From an uncultured Draconibacterium sp. (GTDB lineage Bacteria > Bacteroidota > Bacteroidia > Bacteroidales > Prolixibacteraceae), in the NCBI GenBank assembly GCA_947492175.1, contig CANLMQ010000010.1, forward strand, positions 62,001 to 126,000: a DNA stretch of 64,000 nucleotides, read 5' to 3'. The translations under genes and the position numbers were made by a program. Positions 8,557-17,520 of this stretch are shown one piece after another (position 1 is the stretch's first letter; each line of letters starts with the position of its first letter). The notes under the pieces were generated by a model. That model saw only the letters and a program-made list of their open reading frames with translations. It searched no databases and was not told the origin of the DNA.

Positions 8557-8779
8557 AATTTGCCACAATAATTACCGAATATTTGATTTTTAAAGCAGGC
8601 TCAACGCGAAGAGCCGAATTACTCCATAGTGCAATAACCAAAGCAGGTAAATTATATGTTATCCATTGCCTTAAAATTATTAAATACAAAAATACCTGCC
8701 ATTAAATCCGGACTGTCTTTTTGGTTTTACCATCAAAATTGTATTTTCGGAGTTCAATGAACCTATAATTTATTTTGAC

Positions 8780-9943
8780 ATGCAAATCATTCAAGTTACC
8801 GACAAAGTAACGGTAGATGCATTTCATACTTTACCAAAAAAAATTTACAGAAACGATCGCAACTGGATTCCATCGCTTCGGGTAATGATTGAAAATACCT
8901 TTAATCCGGAACGAAACGCCAGGTTTAAAACGGGCGATGCCAGACGTTGGATTTTAAAAACAAATAACGAATACGTGGGACGCATTGCAGCATTCTACGA
9001 TAAAAATTACTCTTCAGGTTACGACCAACCTACCGGATGCTGTGGCTTTTTTGAGTGCATTAACGATAAAAGAGCTGCTTTTAAACTTTTCGATACTGCA
9101 AAACAATGGTTGACTGAAAATGGCATGGAAGCCATGGATGGGCCTGTAAATTTTGATGAGAATTTTTTTTACTGGGGATTACTTACCGATGGATTTAAAC
9201 CACAAACTTTTGGGATGCAATACAATCCTGCATACTATAAAGAATTATTTGATGCCTACGGATTTAAAACTTATTACGAGCAATACAGCTATTCGCTGGA
9301 CATTGCAAATCCCGATTTACCGGCCAGATTTTGGAAGATTGCCGAATGGGTTGCTAAAAAACCAGATTATTCGTTTGAGAATTTTTCATTTAAAAATCAA
9401 GATAAATACGTTCGTGATTTTATCGAAATTCATCAAAAAGCATGGAGCGAGCATGGGAATTACAAACCACTGCAATTTCAACTATTAAAAGGCCTGCTAC
9501 AAAATGCAAAAATCCTGCTCGACGAAGAGTTTATATGGTACGTTTATTACAAAGGAAAACCCATTGCATTTTTTATGCAAATCCTCGATTTAAATCAAAT
9601 CATCCAGAGACTAAAAAGTGGTAAACTAAATTTCTGGAATGCCCTGCGCCTGTATTATCTGAAAAAACGAAAAACAATTACACGTTGCCGGGTTATTGTT
9701 ATGGGAGTTGTTCCCGAACACCAAGGAAAAGGAATTGAATCGGGAATTTTCTACCATTTAAAAAAGGTAATGTTGAAAAAACCGTGGTACAACGAAATGG
9801 AAATGAGTTGGGTGGGCGATTTTAATCCAAAAATGAATGCCTTATTTAAATCGTTGGGAGCCACGAGAACATTAACGCACAACACAATGCGTTATTTATT
9901 CGACAGAGAAAAAGAATTTGTGAAAGCACCGATTATTGAATAA
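8780..9943 (+). CDS. GNAT-like N-acetyltransferase, first of a tandem pair
   Basis: 387 residues, no signal peptide. The C-terminal third carries a GNAT-like acetyl-CoA segment, VIVMGVVPEHQGKGIESGIFYHL (Q-x-x-G-x-G/A type loop), followed by the MEMSWVGDFNPKMNALFKSLGA strand-helix. The N-terminal part has conserved aromatic-rich blocks (TGCCGFFECIND, MEAMDGPVNFDEN, YYEQYSY). This is the large family of about 380 residues that includes E. coli YghO; the substrate is unknown. The next gene, 63 bases downstream, is a paralogue over its full length with no terminator between them. Confidence 0.75.
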   Translation: MQIIQVTDKVTVDAFHTLPKKIYRNDRNWIPSLRVMIENTFNPERNARFKTGDARRWILKTNNEYVGRIAAFYDKNYSSGYDQPTGCCGFFECINDKRAAFKLFDTAKQWLTENGMEAMDGPVNFDENFFYWGLLTDGFKPQTFGMQYNPAYYKELFDAYGFKTYYEQYSYSLDIANPDLPARFWKIAEWVAKKPDYSFENFSFKNQDKYVRDFIEIHQKAWSEHGNYKPLQFQLLKGLLQNAKILLDEEFIWYVYYKGKPIAFFMQILDLNQIIQRLKSGKLNFWNALRLYYLKKRKTITRCRVIVMGVVPEHQGKGIESGIFYHLKKVMLKKPWYNEMEMSWVGDFNPKMNALFKSLGATRTLTHNTMRYLFDREKEFVKAPIIE

Positions 9944-10006
9944 AATATAGTTCTTTTGTCGTTTCTTTGTGATAATTTCAAAGTCAATTAGCAAGAAAAG
10001 GAACAT

Positions 10007-11173
10007 ATGCAATTAGTAGAGGTTACAGATAAAAAAACGAGGAAACTGTTTCATAAATTTCCTCATTCAATATATAAAAACGATAAAAACTGGGCTGCTC
10101 CTCTTGAGGGTATGGTCGAAGCTGTTTTTGATCCGAAAAAAAACAAAACGTTTCGCAACGGGAAAGCCATTCGCTGGATATTGCTCGATGAAAACCATAA
10201 TCCAATTGGAAGGATTGCCGCATTTATAAATTATAACCTTGCCAAAACTTACGAACAGCCAACCGGAGGTTGTGGTTTTTTCGAGTGTGTGGATAATCAG
10301 GAAGCAGCAAATATGTTATTTAACGCTGCCGCCAACTGGAACAAAGAAAACGGGATGGAAGCTATGGATGGCCCCATTAACTTTGGAGAGAACTATGTAA
10401 ATCACGGGCTTTTGGTTAAAGGATTTATGCCGCAGGGTTACGGCATGCCTTACAATCCGGATTACTATGAGAAACTTTTCAGGAACTTTGGTTTTGAAGT
10501 GTATTTCGAGCAATATTCATTTCATCTTGATTATACGGTGCCTTTCCCCGAAAGATTTTGGAAAATTGCGGGCTGGGTAGCTAAAAAGCCACAGTACCAT
10601 TTCAAACACTTCGATTTTAAACAAACCGACAAGTTTGTAAAAGATTTTTGCGAAGTATACGATGGTGCCTGGTCGTCGCACGAACATTACAAACCGCTAG
10701 ATCCGGATGATTTACACGATTTTATCAGCGACTCGAAAGCTATACTCGATCCTGAAATGGTATGGTTTGCTTACGACAACGACAAACCCATTGCTATGTT
10801 TGTGATGTTACCCGATATTAACCAGATTCTACGAAAACTAAACGGGAAATTAAACTTCTGGGGAATTCTGAAGTTTCTATACTATAAAAAAACAAAAACA
10901 ATGTCGCGCACACGGATCATTCTTATGGGAGTGGATGCCAAATATCAGCGCGCAGGAATTGAGTCGGGAATTTTCTGGCACCAGAATGAATTAATGAAAA
11001 AGAAACCTCAGTACAAAGAAGTGGAATTATCGTGGGCCGGCGATTTTAATCCCAAAGTAATTGCCATTTACGAAGCAACCGGGGCAAAAAAAGCCAAAAC
11101 CCATTATACCATGCGCTATATGTTCGACCGCTCAAAGAAAGTGACAAAAGCGCAGGTTATTGGTATGGATTAA
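10007..11173 (+). CDS. GNAT-like N-acetyltransferase, second of a tandem pair
   Basis: 388 residues and collinear with the preceding protein throughout: TGGCGFFECVDN, MEAMDGPINFGEN, YYEKLFRNFGFEVYFEQYSF, ILMGVDAKYQRAGIESGIFWH and VELSWAGDFNPKVIAIYEATGA all have counterparts. It therefore arose by tandem duplication, old enough for many substitutions. The acetyl-CoA loop reads QRAGIE instead of QGKGIE. Cytoplasmic; substrate unknown. Followed by rpmE2, which has its own promoter. Confidence 0.75.
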   Translation: MQLVEVTDKKTRKLFHKFPHSIYKNDKNWAAPLEGMVEAVFDPKKNKTFRNGKAIRWILLDENHNPIGRIAAFINYNLAKTYEQPTGGCGFFECVDNQEAANMLFNAAANWNKENGMEAMDGPINFGENYVNHGLLVKGFMPQGYGMPYNPDYYEKLFRNFGFEVYFEQYSFHLDYTVPFPERFWKIAGWVAKKPQYHFKHFDFKQTDKFVKDFCEVYDGAWSSHEHYKPLDPDDLHDFISDSKAILDPEMVWFAYDNDKPIAMFVMLPDINQILRKLNGKLNFWGILKFLYYKKTKTMSRTRIILMGVDAKYQRAGIESGIFWHQNELMKKKPQYKEVELSWAGDFNPKVIAIYEATGAKKAKTHYTMRYMFDRSKKVTKAQVIGMD

Positions 11174-11208
11174 CAACTTAGTTAATAAGTAAATAAATAA
11201 TATAAGTT

Positions 11209-11239
11209 TTTGGAAAGTTGCAAACTATATATATCTTTG
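11209..11239 (+). promoter_or_regulatory. Bacteroidota-type promoter for rpmE2
   Basis: TTTG at 11209-11212 and TATCTTTG at 11232-11239 with exactly 19 bases between them, an excellent match to the -33/-7 promoter of Bacteroidota. Predicted start of transcription near 11246, giving a leader of about 78 bases before rpmE2. Confidence 0.8.
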
Positions 11240-11323
11240 CAGGCCGAAATTTAGGTGAAATAATAATTTAAAGGATGGATTGCAGTAAATCAAATGTAAC
11301 CATCTAAATAAAAATAAAACAAA

Positions 11324-11587
11324 ATGAAAAAAGACATTCATCCGGAAGAATACAGATTGGTAGCGTTTAAAGATATGTCGAACGGACATACTTTTATTAC
11401 TCGCTCTACTGTTGCCACTAAAGAAACAGAAGTTGTTGACGGTGTAGAATACCCAGTATTTAAACTGGAGATTTCGAACACTTCACATCCTTTCTACACA
11501 GGTAAAACTAAATTGGTTGATACTGCAGGACGTGTTGACAAGTTTATGAACCGTTACGGAAAACACATGCAAAACAGGAAGAAATAA
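11324..11587 (+). CDS. rpmE2: 50S ribosomal protein L31, type B
   Basis: 87 residues beginning MKKDIHPEEYRLVAFKDMS, the type-B (zinc-free) L31 pattern; it contains no cysteine, so it cannot bind the zinc ion of the C+ form. The conserved SNTSHPFYTGKTKLVDTAGRVDKFMNRYGK segment is complete. It joins the large subunit near the 5S rRNA and bridges to the small subunit. Monocistronic, with a strong promoter upstream and a terminator at 11613-11641. Confidence 0.97.
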   Translation: MKKDIHPEEYRLVAFKDMSNGHTFITRSTVATKETEVVDGVEYPVFKLEISNTSHPFYTGKTKLVDTAGRVDKFMNRYGKHMQNRKK

Positions 11588-11612
11588 TTCTTCTTAACGA
11601 TAGTAAGAAAAG

Positions 11613-11641
11613 CATCCGCCAATTGACGGATGTTTTTTTTT
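11613..11641 (+). terminator. rpmE2 terminator
   Basis: Stem CATCCG / CGGATG with an 8-nt loop followed by nine T residues, 26 bases after the rpmE2 stop. A typical intrinsic terminator. Confidence 0.9.
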
Positions 11642-11797
11642 GTGCAGTAATGAAATTTTGTCGCGTTTTTACCAATTTCGTGTGAACAAAGCGACATTGT
11701 TAACCTTCTATGTAAATGGCACGGCAATTGCAAAATAGTGTGCCTGTCGGTTGTAGCCGTTTGGTTACGACAGATTGTCATAAATTTTTAGATTAAT

Positions 11798-14251
11798 ATG
11801 GGAAAACATAAGAATTCAGCATTTCAAAATATATTCGTTTCAGGTATGATGGATGAGGAGTCGGACTTTTTACCGATTATTGCCGATGGCGAAGACAAGG
11901 ACCTAAAAAATGTAGATATACCTGGTGTACTGCCAATTCTTCCGCTAAGGAATACAGTTCTTTTTCCGGGAGTTGTTCTTCCAATTACTGTTGGGCGCGA
12001 ACGATCATTAAAACTGATCCGCGACGTAAATAAAGGAAGTAAATTGCTGGGAACATTAGCACAAAAAGATTACACCATTGATCGTCCGGAAAAGGAAGAC
12101 TTGTATGATATTGGTACAGTTGCCGAAATTCTGAAAGTGCTGGAAATGCCCGATGGGTCTACATCGGTGATTATCCAGGGAAAAAGAAGGTACCAAATAA
12201 GGGAGTTTGTCAGCGACGAACCCTATTTTAAAGCTGCAATTGAACCACTTGAAGACATCAGCTCAAAAGACGACAATGAATTTAATGCCATTGTAGGTTC
12301 GCTTAAAGACCTTTCCATAAAAATTGCACAGTTTTCGGCCAATGTACCGCCGGAAGCAACTTTTGCCGTTAAGAACATTGAAAACTCAACGTTCTTAATC
12401 AACTTTATTTGCTCCAACACCGATTTAAATGTTGAAGACAAACAAAAGTTACTTGAAATTGAAAGCCTGAAAGACCGCGGTGTACAAGCCATCAGTTTTT
12501 TGGTGAAAGAGGTTCAGATGCTGGAGCTGAAACACGACATTCAGAAAAAGGTGAAAACCGACATGGACAAACAGCAACGTGAGTTCATGCTGAACCAGCA
12601 AATGAAAACCATACAGGATGAGCTGGGGGGAAATCCGGTTGAACAGGAAATTAACGACCTGAAAGAAAAAGCAAAGGATAAAAAATGGAACGAAGACGTT
12701 GCGAAATTCTTTGAAAAAGAGGTAGAGAAACTTGGACGGCTAAACCCGGCTGCCGGCGAATATTCGGTTCAGTATACTTTTTGCCAGACATTGCTCGAAC
12801 TTCCATGGAACGAATACACCGAAGATAATTTCGATTTAAAACATGCTGCCAAAGTGCTCGACCAGGATCATTATGGTTTGGAAAAAGTGAAAGAGCGCAT
12901 GTTGGAACACCTGGCCGTGTTAAAATTGAAAAACGATATGAAATCGCCGATTCTTTGTTTGTACGGCCCTCCCGGAGTTGGGAAAACTTCATTGGGAAAA
13001 TCGGTGGCACGTGCTTTAGGAAGAAAATACGCACGAATGAGTTTGGGTGGCCTGCACGACGAATCCGAAATTCGCGGACACCGCAAAACCTATATTGGTG
13101 CTATGCCCGGCCGTATTATTCAAAATATTAAAAAGGCTAAATCTTCAAATCCGGTATTTATTCTTGACGAACTCGACAAGGTTTCAAAACATTTTCACGG
13201 AGACCCTGCCTCGGCTTTGCTTGAAGTACTCGACCCGGAACAAAACAGCGAGTTCCACGACAATTATGTGGAGCACGATTATGACCTGTCGAAGGTAATG
13301 TTTATTGCCACGGCCAACTCGTTAAGCACCATTGCTCCGGCTTTGCGCGACCGCCTGGAATTGATTGAAGTAAGCGGCTACCTGGTGGAAGAAAAAATTG
13401 AGATTGCCAAACGTCATCTTATTCCGAAACAGCTGGAAAACCATGGCTTGAAAAAATCGGACGTAAGTTTCCCGAAAGAAGTTATCGAATTAATAATTGA
13501 CGGCTACACACGCGAAAGCGGAGTGCGCGAACTAGATAAAAAAGTAGCAAAAGTAGTCCGCCGAATTGCCAAAAAAATTGCATTCGAAGAAGACTACAAT
13601 AAAAAACTTACCAAAGCAGATGTTCGGGAATACTTAGGCGTTGTAGAGTATACCAAAGAAAAATATCAGGGCAACGAATTTGCAGGCGTTGTAACCGGGC
13701 TAGCCTGGACAGCAGTTGGTGGAGAAATTCTGTATGTGGAAACCAGCCTCAGCAAAGGGAAAGGTGCTTTAACGCTTACGGGCAACCTGGGCGATGTTAT
13801 GAAAGAGTCGGCCATGCTGGCGCATGAATACTTAAAATCGCATGCCGAAGAGCTGAATATAAAACCGGAGGTATTCGAGAAATGGAATGTACATGTACAC
13901 GTGCCCGAAGGAGCCATTCCAAAAGACGGGCCATCGGCAGGTGTTACCATGGTTACTTCTTTAGCTTCGGCATTTACACAGCGCAAGGTGAAAAAGAGCC
14001 TGGCAATGACCGGCGAGATCACACTTCGCGGGAAAGTGCTTCCAGTGGGTGGAATTAAGGAAAAAATCCTGGCAGCCAAACGTGCGGGGATCACCGAAAT
14101 AATTCTTTCTGAGCAGAATAAAAAGAACCTCGAAGACATAAAAGAGGCTTATCTGAAAGGATTGAAGTTCCACTTTGTAAGTACTGTAATGGATGTACTT
14201 GATATTGCCTTATTAAAAGCCAAAGTGGATAAGCCGCTAAAAATTTCGTAA
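11798..14251 (+). CDS. lon: ATP-dependent protease Lon (LonA)
   Basis: Cytoplasmic AAA+ serine protease that degrades misfolded and regulatory proteins. 817 residues with all LonA parts: N-terminal substrate domain (about 45-250), coiled coil (about 250-300), AAA+ module with Walker A GPPGVGKTS near 390 and FILDELDK Walker B, and the protease domain with catalytic Ser near 713 (PKDGPSAGV) and Lys near 754 (GGIKEK). It has the usual Bacteroidota N-terminal extension of about 40 acidic residues. Monocistronic; terminator at 14271-14310. No promoter of the consensus type was found in the 156 bases after the rpmE2 terminator. Confidence 0.97.
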   Translation: MGKHKNSAFQNIFVSGMMDEESDFLPIIADGEDKDLKNVDIPGVLPILPLRNTVLFPGVVLPITVGRERSLKLIRDVNKGSKLLGTLAQKDYTIDRPEKEDLYDIGTVAEILKVLEMPDGSTSVIIQGKRRYQIREFVSDEPYFKAAIEPLEDISSKDDNEFNAIVGSLKDLSIKIAQFSANVPPEATFAVKNIENSTFLINFICSNTDLNVEDKQKLLEIESLKDRGVQAISFLVKEVQMLELKHDIQKKVKTDMDKQQREFMLNQQMKTIQDELGGNPVEQEINDLKEKAKDKKWNEDVAKFFEKEVEKLGRLNPAAGEYSVQYTFCQTLLELPWNEYTEDNFDLKHAAKVLDQDHYGLEKVKERMLEHLAVLKLKNDMKSPILCLYGPPGVGKTSLGKSVARALGRKYARMSLGGLHDESEIRGHRKTYIGAMPGRIIQNIKKAKSSNPVFILDELDKVSKHFHGDPASALLEVLDPEQNSEFHDNYVEHDYDLSKVMFIATANSLSTIAPALRDRLELIEVSGYLVEEKIEIAKRHLIPKQLENHGLKKSDVSFPKEVIELIIDGYTRESGVRELDKKVAKVVRRIAKKIAFEEDYNKKLTKADVREYLGVVEYTKEKYQGNEFAGVVTGLAWTAVGGEILYVETSLSKGKGALTLTGNLGDVMKESAMLAHEYLKSHAEELNIKPEVFEKWNVHVHVPEGAIPKDGPSAGVTMVTSLASAFTQRKVKKSLAMTGEITLRGKVLPVGGIKEKILAAKRAGITEIILSEQNKKNLEDIKEAYLKGLKFHFVSTVMDVLDIALLKAKVDKPLKIS

Positions 14252-14270
14252 ACAAAAAATACGATATAAA

Positions 14271-14310
14271 AACAGGGCTGTCCGGTATTCGGATGGCCCT
14301 GTTTTCTTTT
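14271..14310 (+). terminator. lon terminator
   Basis: Long stem AACAGGGCTGTCCG / CGGATGGCCCTGTT (14 bp with G-T pairs), 5-nt loop, followed by TTCTTTT. Confidence 0.9.
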
Positions 14311-14347
14311 AATACAATTCTTAGTACTGTGTAATACCGAGTTACGT

Positions 14348-14373
14348 CAGGTGATCTTTTTTAAGATCACCTG
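14348..14373. repeat. Perfect 11-bp inverted repeat between lon and amt
   Basis: CAGGTGATCTT and AAGATCACCTG are separated by TTTT. It lies between convergent transcription units, after the lon terminator, and may be a second terminator or a protein site. A weaker hairpin (CCGGCTGCAAATTGCAACCGG-like, about 14433-14453) follows. Confidence 0.6.
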
Positions 14374-14552
14374 TATTCCCCAAAGAGTTCACAGGTAATC
14401 CTGAAGCGAAGGCCATTCATTCACATAAAAACCGGCTGCAAATTGCAACCGGCTCTTAACTCTCTAGTAAATGAACTAAACCATTCGAACTATAATTAAA
14501 CAAAAATTGTATTATCAAACCAATAGTGTCTGCATGCAGCTTGCAGAGAGAA

Positions 14553-14574
14553 GGCCCCGTCCAACAACGGGGCC
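14553..14574 (-). terminator. Hairpin downstream of amt
   Basis: Perfect 8-bp stem GGCCCCGT / ACGGGGCC with loop CCAACA, 37 bases beyond the amt stop on the minus strand. A second small inverted repeat (TCTGCA / TGCAGA, about 14529-14547) lies just beyond. There is no strong T-run, so termination may be weak or factor-dependent. Confidence 0.55.
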
Positions 14575-14610
14575 ATAAACAGACAGCTACAGACTTAAAA
14601 CCGAAGAAGA

Positions 14611-15843
14611 TTAATTATAGGCTCCCTCTCCATGTTCATAGACATCGAGCCCCTCTTCTTCAACGCGTTTGGATACACGAAGTACTTTTAATTTCTTTAA
14701 TATGGAAAATAGAATAAATCCGCCACCGGCAGCCCAAACAAAGAATGCGGCAACTCCTATTGCCTGAACACCCAATAATTTTGCACCAAACCCATACAGC
14801 AAACCTTCAGACGTTGAGAACAGACCAACAGCCAGTGTTCCTAACGCACCACTTACTCCATGCACCGAAATGGCACCCACCGGATCGTCCACTTTTAGTA
14901 TCTTATCGAAGAATTCCACTGCAAATGGTAACACAAAACCTGCAATAATACCAATCAACACAGCGCCCACAGGATCAACAGCATCGCATCCGGCAGTAAT
15001 GGCAACCAAACCGGCTAATGCACCGTTCAATGAAATGGACAAGGCAGGGCGTTTGTACCTAAACCAGGCAACCAGCATTGCGGTTACAGCGCCAGCAGCA
15101 GCAGCCAAATTAGTTGTTACTGCAATATGCGCAATGGCAACAGCATTATCCGTTCCGGCAGCAGCCAGTTGTGATCCGGGGTTAAATCCGAACCAACCAA
15201 ACCAAAGTATAAATACGCCAAGTGCACCCAGTGTAAGGTTATGCCCCGGAATTGCTTTTGCTTTTCCGTCTTTATCGTATTTTCCTAATCGGGGGCCAAT
15301 AATAGCGGCACCAGTTAAACCAACCCATGCTCCAACCGAATGCACAATTGACGAACCGGCAAAATCGTGGAAGCCCAACTGGCTCAACCATCCTCCACCC
15401 CATGTCCAGTGACCCGATACTGGGTAAATAATTACTGTAATTACAATACTGAAGATCAGATAAGATTTAAACTCAGTACGTTCAGCCATGGCTCCCGACA
15501 CAATTGTTGCAGCTGTTGCAGCAAAAACAGTTTGAAAGAACAAATCAGCATAATCGGCATAATTATCTCCAAACCCCTCACTCATAAAAAACAGGTCGGG
15601 CGATCCGATCAGTCCGCCAATTGAATCGCCATACATTATACCGAATCCGATAATCCAGTAAAGCAACGACCCGATTGAGAAGTCCATTAAGTTTTTCATT
15701 AAGATGTTTGCCGTGTTCTTCTGGCGTGTAAAACCAGCCTCAACCATTGCAAATCCAGGCTGCATAAACATTACCATAAATCCGGCAATTAACAACCACA
15801 TATTATCTATTCCTATTTGTAGGCCTTGTAAAGTTTCTTCCAT
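14611..15843 (-). CDS. amt: Ammonium transporter Amt
   Basis: Inner-membrane trimeric ammonium channel of about 11 helices, 410 residues. The two pore histidines are present in SSIVHSVGAWVGLTGA and ISVHGVSGALGTLA, with the signature DFAGSSIVH and FGWFGFNPGS. Unlike Proteobacterial AmtB there is no cleavable signal peptide; the protein begins MEETLQGLQIGIDNMWLLIAGF. A cytoplasmic tail with basic and acidic residues (LKVLRVSKRVEEEGLD) is suited to P-II binding. The P-II gene ends 21 bases upstream on the same strand, and a possible outer-membrane porin precedes that. Confidence 0.97.
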   Translation of the reverse strand: MEETLQGLQIGIDNMWLLIAGFMVMFMQPGFAMVEAGFTRQKNTANILMKNLMDFSIGSLLYWIIGFGIMYGDSIGGLIGSPDLFFMSEGFGDNYADYADLFFQTVFAATAATIVSGAMAERTEFKSYLIFSIVITVIIYPVSGHWTWGGGWLSQLGFHDFAGSSIVHSVGAWVGLTGAAIIGPRLGKYDKDGKAKAIPGHNLTLGALGVFILWFGWFGFNPGSQLAAAGTDNAVAIAHIAVTTNLAAAAGAVTAMLVAWFRYKRPALSISLNGALAGLVAITAGCDAVDPVGAVLIGIIAGFVLPFAVEFFDKILKVDDPVGAISVHGVSGALGTLAVGLFSTSEGLLYGFGAKLLGVQAIGVAAFFVWAAGGGFILFSILKKLKVLRVSKRVEEEGLDVYEHGEGAYN

Positions 15844-15864
15844 GATTCTTAAATTATACCGTTA

Positions 15865-16221
15865 TTATTCTTCTTTACCTTTTATAAAAAGCGACTGATC
15901 TCCTTCTTCACCAGTTCTTATCCTGTATGATTTCTCAATTGGAACAATGAAGATCTTTCCATCCCCGATTTCGCCACTTCGCGCTGCCGAGAGAATGGCC
16001 TGAACAGTTTTGTCAACATTTTTATCGCGAACAATAATCGATAGTTTTGTTCTTTCAATCGTACTGGTATCATACACAATACCGCGGTATACCCTACCTT
16101 CCCGGGCCTGACCTACTCCTCTCACATCCCAGAAAGAGAAAAACTCAATCCCTGCTTCATAAAGAGCGTCTTTCACCTCTTCAAATTTTGATTTGCGTAT
16201 AACTGCTTCAATTTTTTTCAT
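15865..16221 (-). CDS. glnB: Nitrogen regulatory protein P-II (GlnK type)
   Basis: Trimeric sensor of 2-oxoglutarate, ATP and ADP that plugs Amt when nitrogen is plentiful. 118 residues, close to the usual 112. The T-loop reads GQAREGRVYRGIVYDTS; tyrosines Y45 and Y50 correspond to Y46 and Y51 of E. coli GlnB, the latter being the uridylylation site. The B- and C-loop motifs IGDGKIFIVPI and RIRTGEEGDQSL are intact. Coupling to amt places it in the GlnK role; P-II paralogues cannot be told apart with certainty from sequence alone. Confidence 0.95.
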   Translation of the reverse strand: MKKIEAVIRKSKFEEVKDALYEAGIEFFSFWDVRGVGQAREGRVYRGIVYDTSTIERTKLSIIVRDKNVDKTVQAILSAARSGEIGDGKIFIVPIEKSYRIRTGEEGDQSLFIKGKEE

Positions 16222-16268
16222 CTTATTAAAATTGTTTGTTATTAAAGGTATTAGATGGAATTACCATG

Positions 16269-16284
16269 CCCCGAAATTTCGAGG
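16269..16284. promoter_or_regulatory. Inverted repeat between the barrel gene and glnB
   Basis: CCCCGAAATTTCGAGG, a near-perfect palindrome around CGAAATTTCG with one mismatch. It sits 48 bases upstream of the glnB start (minus strand) and could be an operator or an RNA hairpin between cistrons. Confidence 0.45.
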
Positions 16285-16300
16285 TAATTATATGCTTATC

Positions 16301-16315
16301 TGGCACAAATTGCCA
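16301..16315. promoter_or_regulatory. Dyad TGGCACAAATTGCCA upstream of glnB
   Basis: Inverted repeat TGGCA-CAAAT-TGCCA in the 124-base gap between the barrel gene and glnB. It resembles a sigma-54 promoter at first sight, but the TGGCAC to TTGC spacing is two bases too short on the plus strand and the gene is on the other strand. It fits better as a binding site for a dimeric regulator. Confidence 0.4.
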
Positions 16316-16345
16316 TGGTCGTTTCATTATATTTTTATTTTCAGA

Positions 16346-17035
16346 TTACAGAGAAATACCAACTACAATGTGAAATGATTCGTAAGACGGATTCAGGATA
16401 ACAGCCCCGGAAAGCGGCAGCGAGAACGAATCGGTAATTTTAAGTTCTTTCGAAGTTGAAATCCCAACGTTGCAAATATCAAATCCTGCATCGTCTTTCA
16501 TCGAATAAGCTCCATTGCCCCCACCTAAAGTTAGATCAACCGGACCGGTAGTTACAGCAGCTTCCAGATACAAATCTCCCGATGCCTCACCATTCTTTCC
16601 TGCATTATCGTAGAACATGTAAGCCGCAGAAAAAGAGAATACACCTGCCCACACACTTAACATTGGCTCGAAAAAGTGACTATCACCATCGGTCCACGAA
16701 ACAGGCTCTGCTGTAGTCCCGGGAAAATAGTAATCGGTAAACGTAAAACTTAACGAGGCATTTTCTCCCAGATCAAAGCTATAGCTGGCATACAAATCAG
16801 CTTCTGCTGCTTCATTGTCTGAAACACAGTACGATCCCCATGCCCCGATAGCAAAACCACCTGCACTAAACTCCATCCAGGGTTGAAAAGCTACTCCTTC
16901 TCCAAATTTAATTCCGCGCCAAACATAGCTGCTGTAGATATCTAGTCCTGCATCTACTTCCTGTGCCTTTACATCTGGTACCATAAAACAGATTAAGAGT
17001 AACATGCCAGCTGCAATTAGTTGTGTCTTTTTCAT
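16346..17035 (-). CDS. Outer-membrane beta-barrel protein, possible porin of the ammonium cassette
   Basis: 229 residues with a clear signal peptide (MKKTQLIAAGMLLLICFMVPDVKAQ, cut after residue 24 or 25). The mature part shows alternating hydrophobic/polar strands rich in Y, W, G and S, with SSYVWRGIKFGEGVAFQPWMEFS near the N-terminus, the pattern of the TorF/Gcw_chp type of putative porins, and ends in a strand closing with leucine (FHIVVGISL). It is the first gene of a leftward group with P-II and Amt, so a role in letting ammonium or another nitrogen source through the outer membrane is plausible but inferred. An upstream region of 540 bases carries repeated GAAAAAATAGGGGGT elements. Confidence 0.75.
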   Translation of the reverse strand: MKKTQLIAAGMLLLICFMVPDVKAQEVDAGLDIYSSYVWRGIKFGEGVAFQPWMEFSAGGFAIGAWGSYCVSDNEAAEADLYASYSFDLGENASLSFTFTDYYFPGTTAEPVSWTDGDSHFFEPMLSVWAGVFSFSAAYMFYDNAGKNGEASGDLYLEAAVTTGPVDLTLGGGNGAYSMKDDAGFDICNVGISTSKELKITDSFSLPLSGAVILNPSYESFHIVVGISL

Positions 17036-17081
17036 AATTCTATTTTTTAAAAGTTAAGTTATTTTACATCTTCAATCTCAC

Positions 17082-17196
17082 ACCCCCTATTTTTTCACTA
17101 CAATCTCTCTTTTTTTATCCATACTCACCCACTACCCCCTATTTTTTCTTTTTCTTCCTCAAATAAAATCATTTTTAACAACACACACCCTATTTC
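17082..17196 (-). promoter_or_regulatory. Direct repeats upstream of the barrel/P-II/amt genes
   Basis: Read on the minus strand, GAAAAAATAGGGGGT occurs at 17134-17148 and again at 17082-17096, exactly 52 bases apart (about five helical turns), and a degenerate third copy (GAAATAGGGTGT) lies at about 17184-17196. They precede the barrel gene's ATG at 17035 by 47-160 bases. They look like binding sites for a regulator of this cassette; no consensus TAnnTTTG box was found. Confidence 0.5.
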
Positions 17197-17480
17197 GGAC
17201 GTCATCAAACCAATCCAATTAACACATTGTTAATATTGATGCATTTTAAAAATCTTTTTGATACTCAAATAGGCATTACATATCTTTTTGACACCAGAAG
17301 AGACAGAACACACAACACATAGCAATCCCTAGCACGCCTTTTCAAACATCTTGACATACCCGTAAGCATCAAAAAAGAAAAAATGATTTAACAAGAATAA
17401 AGTACAGAATTGAGTATCATATACCAGGGAGTTCGGCCACCATTACAAATCACACAGCAAAAACACAAAAAGATTCCTAC

Positions 17481-17520
17481 ATATAGATTAATAGTCTTCA
17501 CATAAACTATTAATCCATAT
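17481..17520 (-). terminator. Long inverted repeat downstream of the first GT39 gene
   Basis: GATTAATAGT (17486-17495) pairs with ACTATTAATC (17506-17515), and the stem extends through ATAT/ATAT with one mismatch to 15 bp, around a 10-nt loop. It lies 56-95 bases after the stop of the leftward GT39 gene. It lacks a T-run, so it may equally be a regulatory dyad. Confidence 0.45.

Noticed and set aside
16301..16315. Sigma-54 promoter (TGGCAC ... TTGC) near glnB
   Set aside because: The spacing is two bases short and the orientation is opposite to glnB; the dyad symmetry explains it better.
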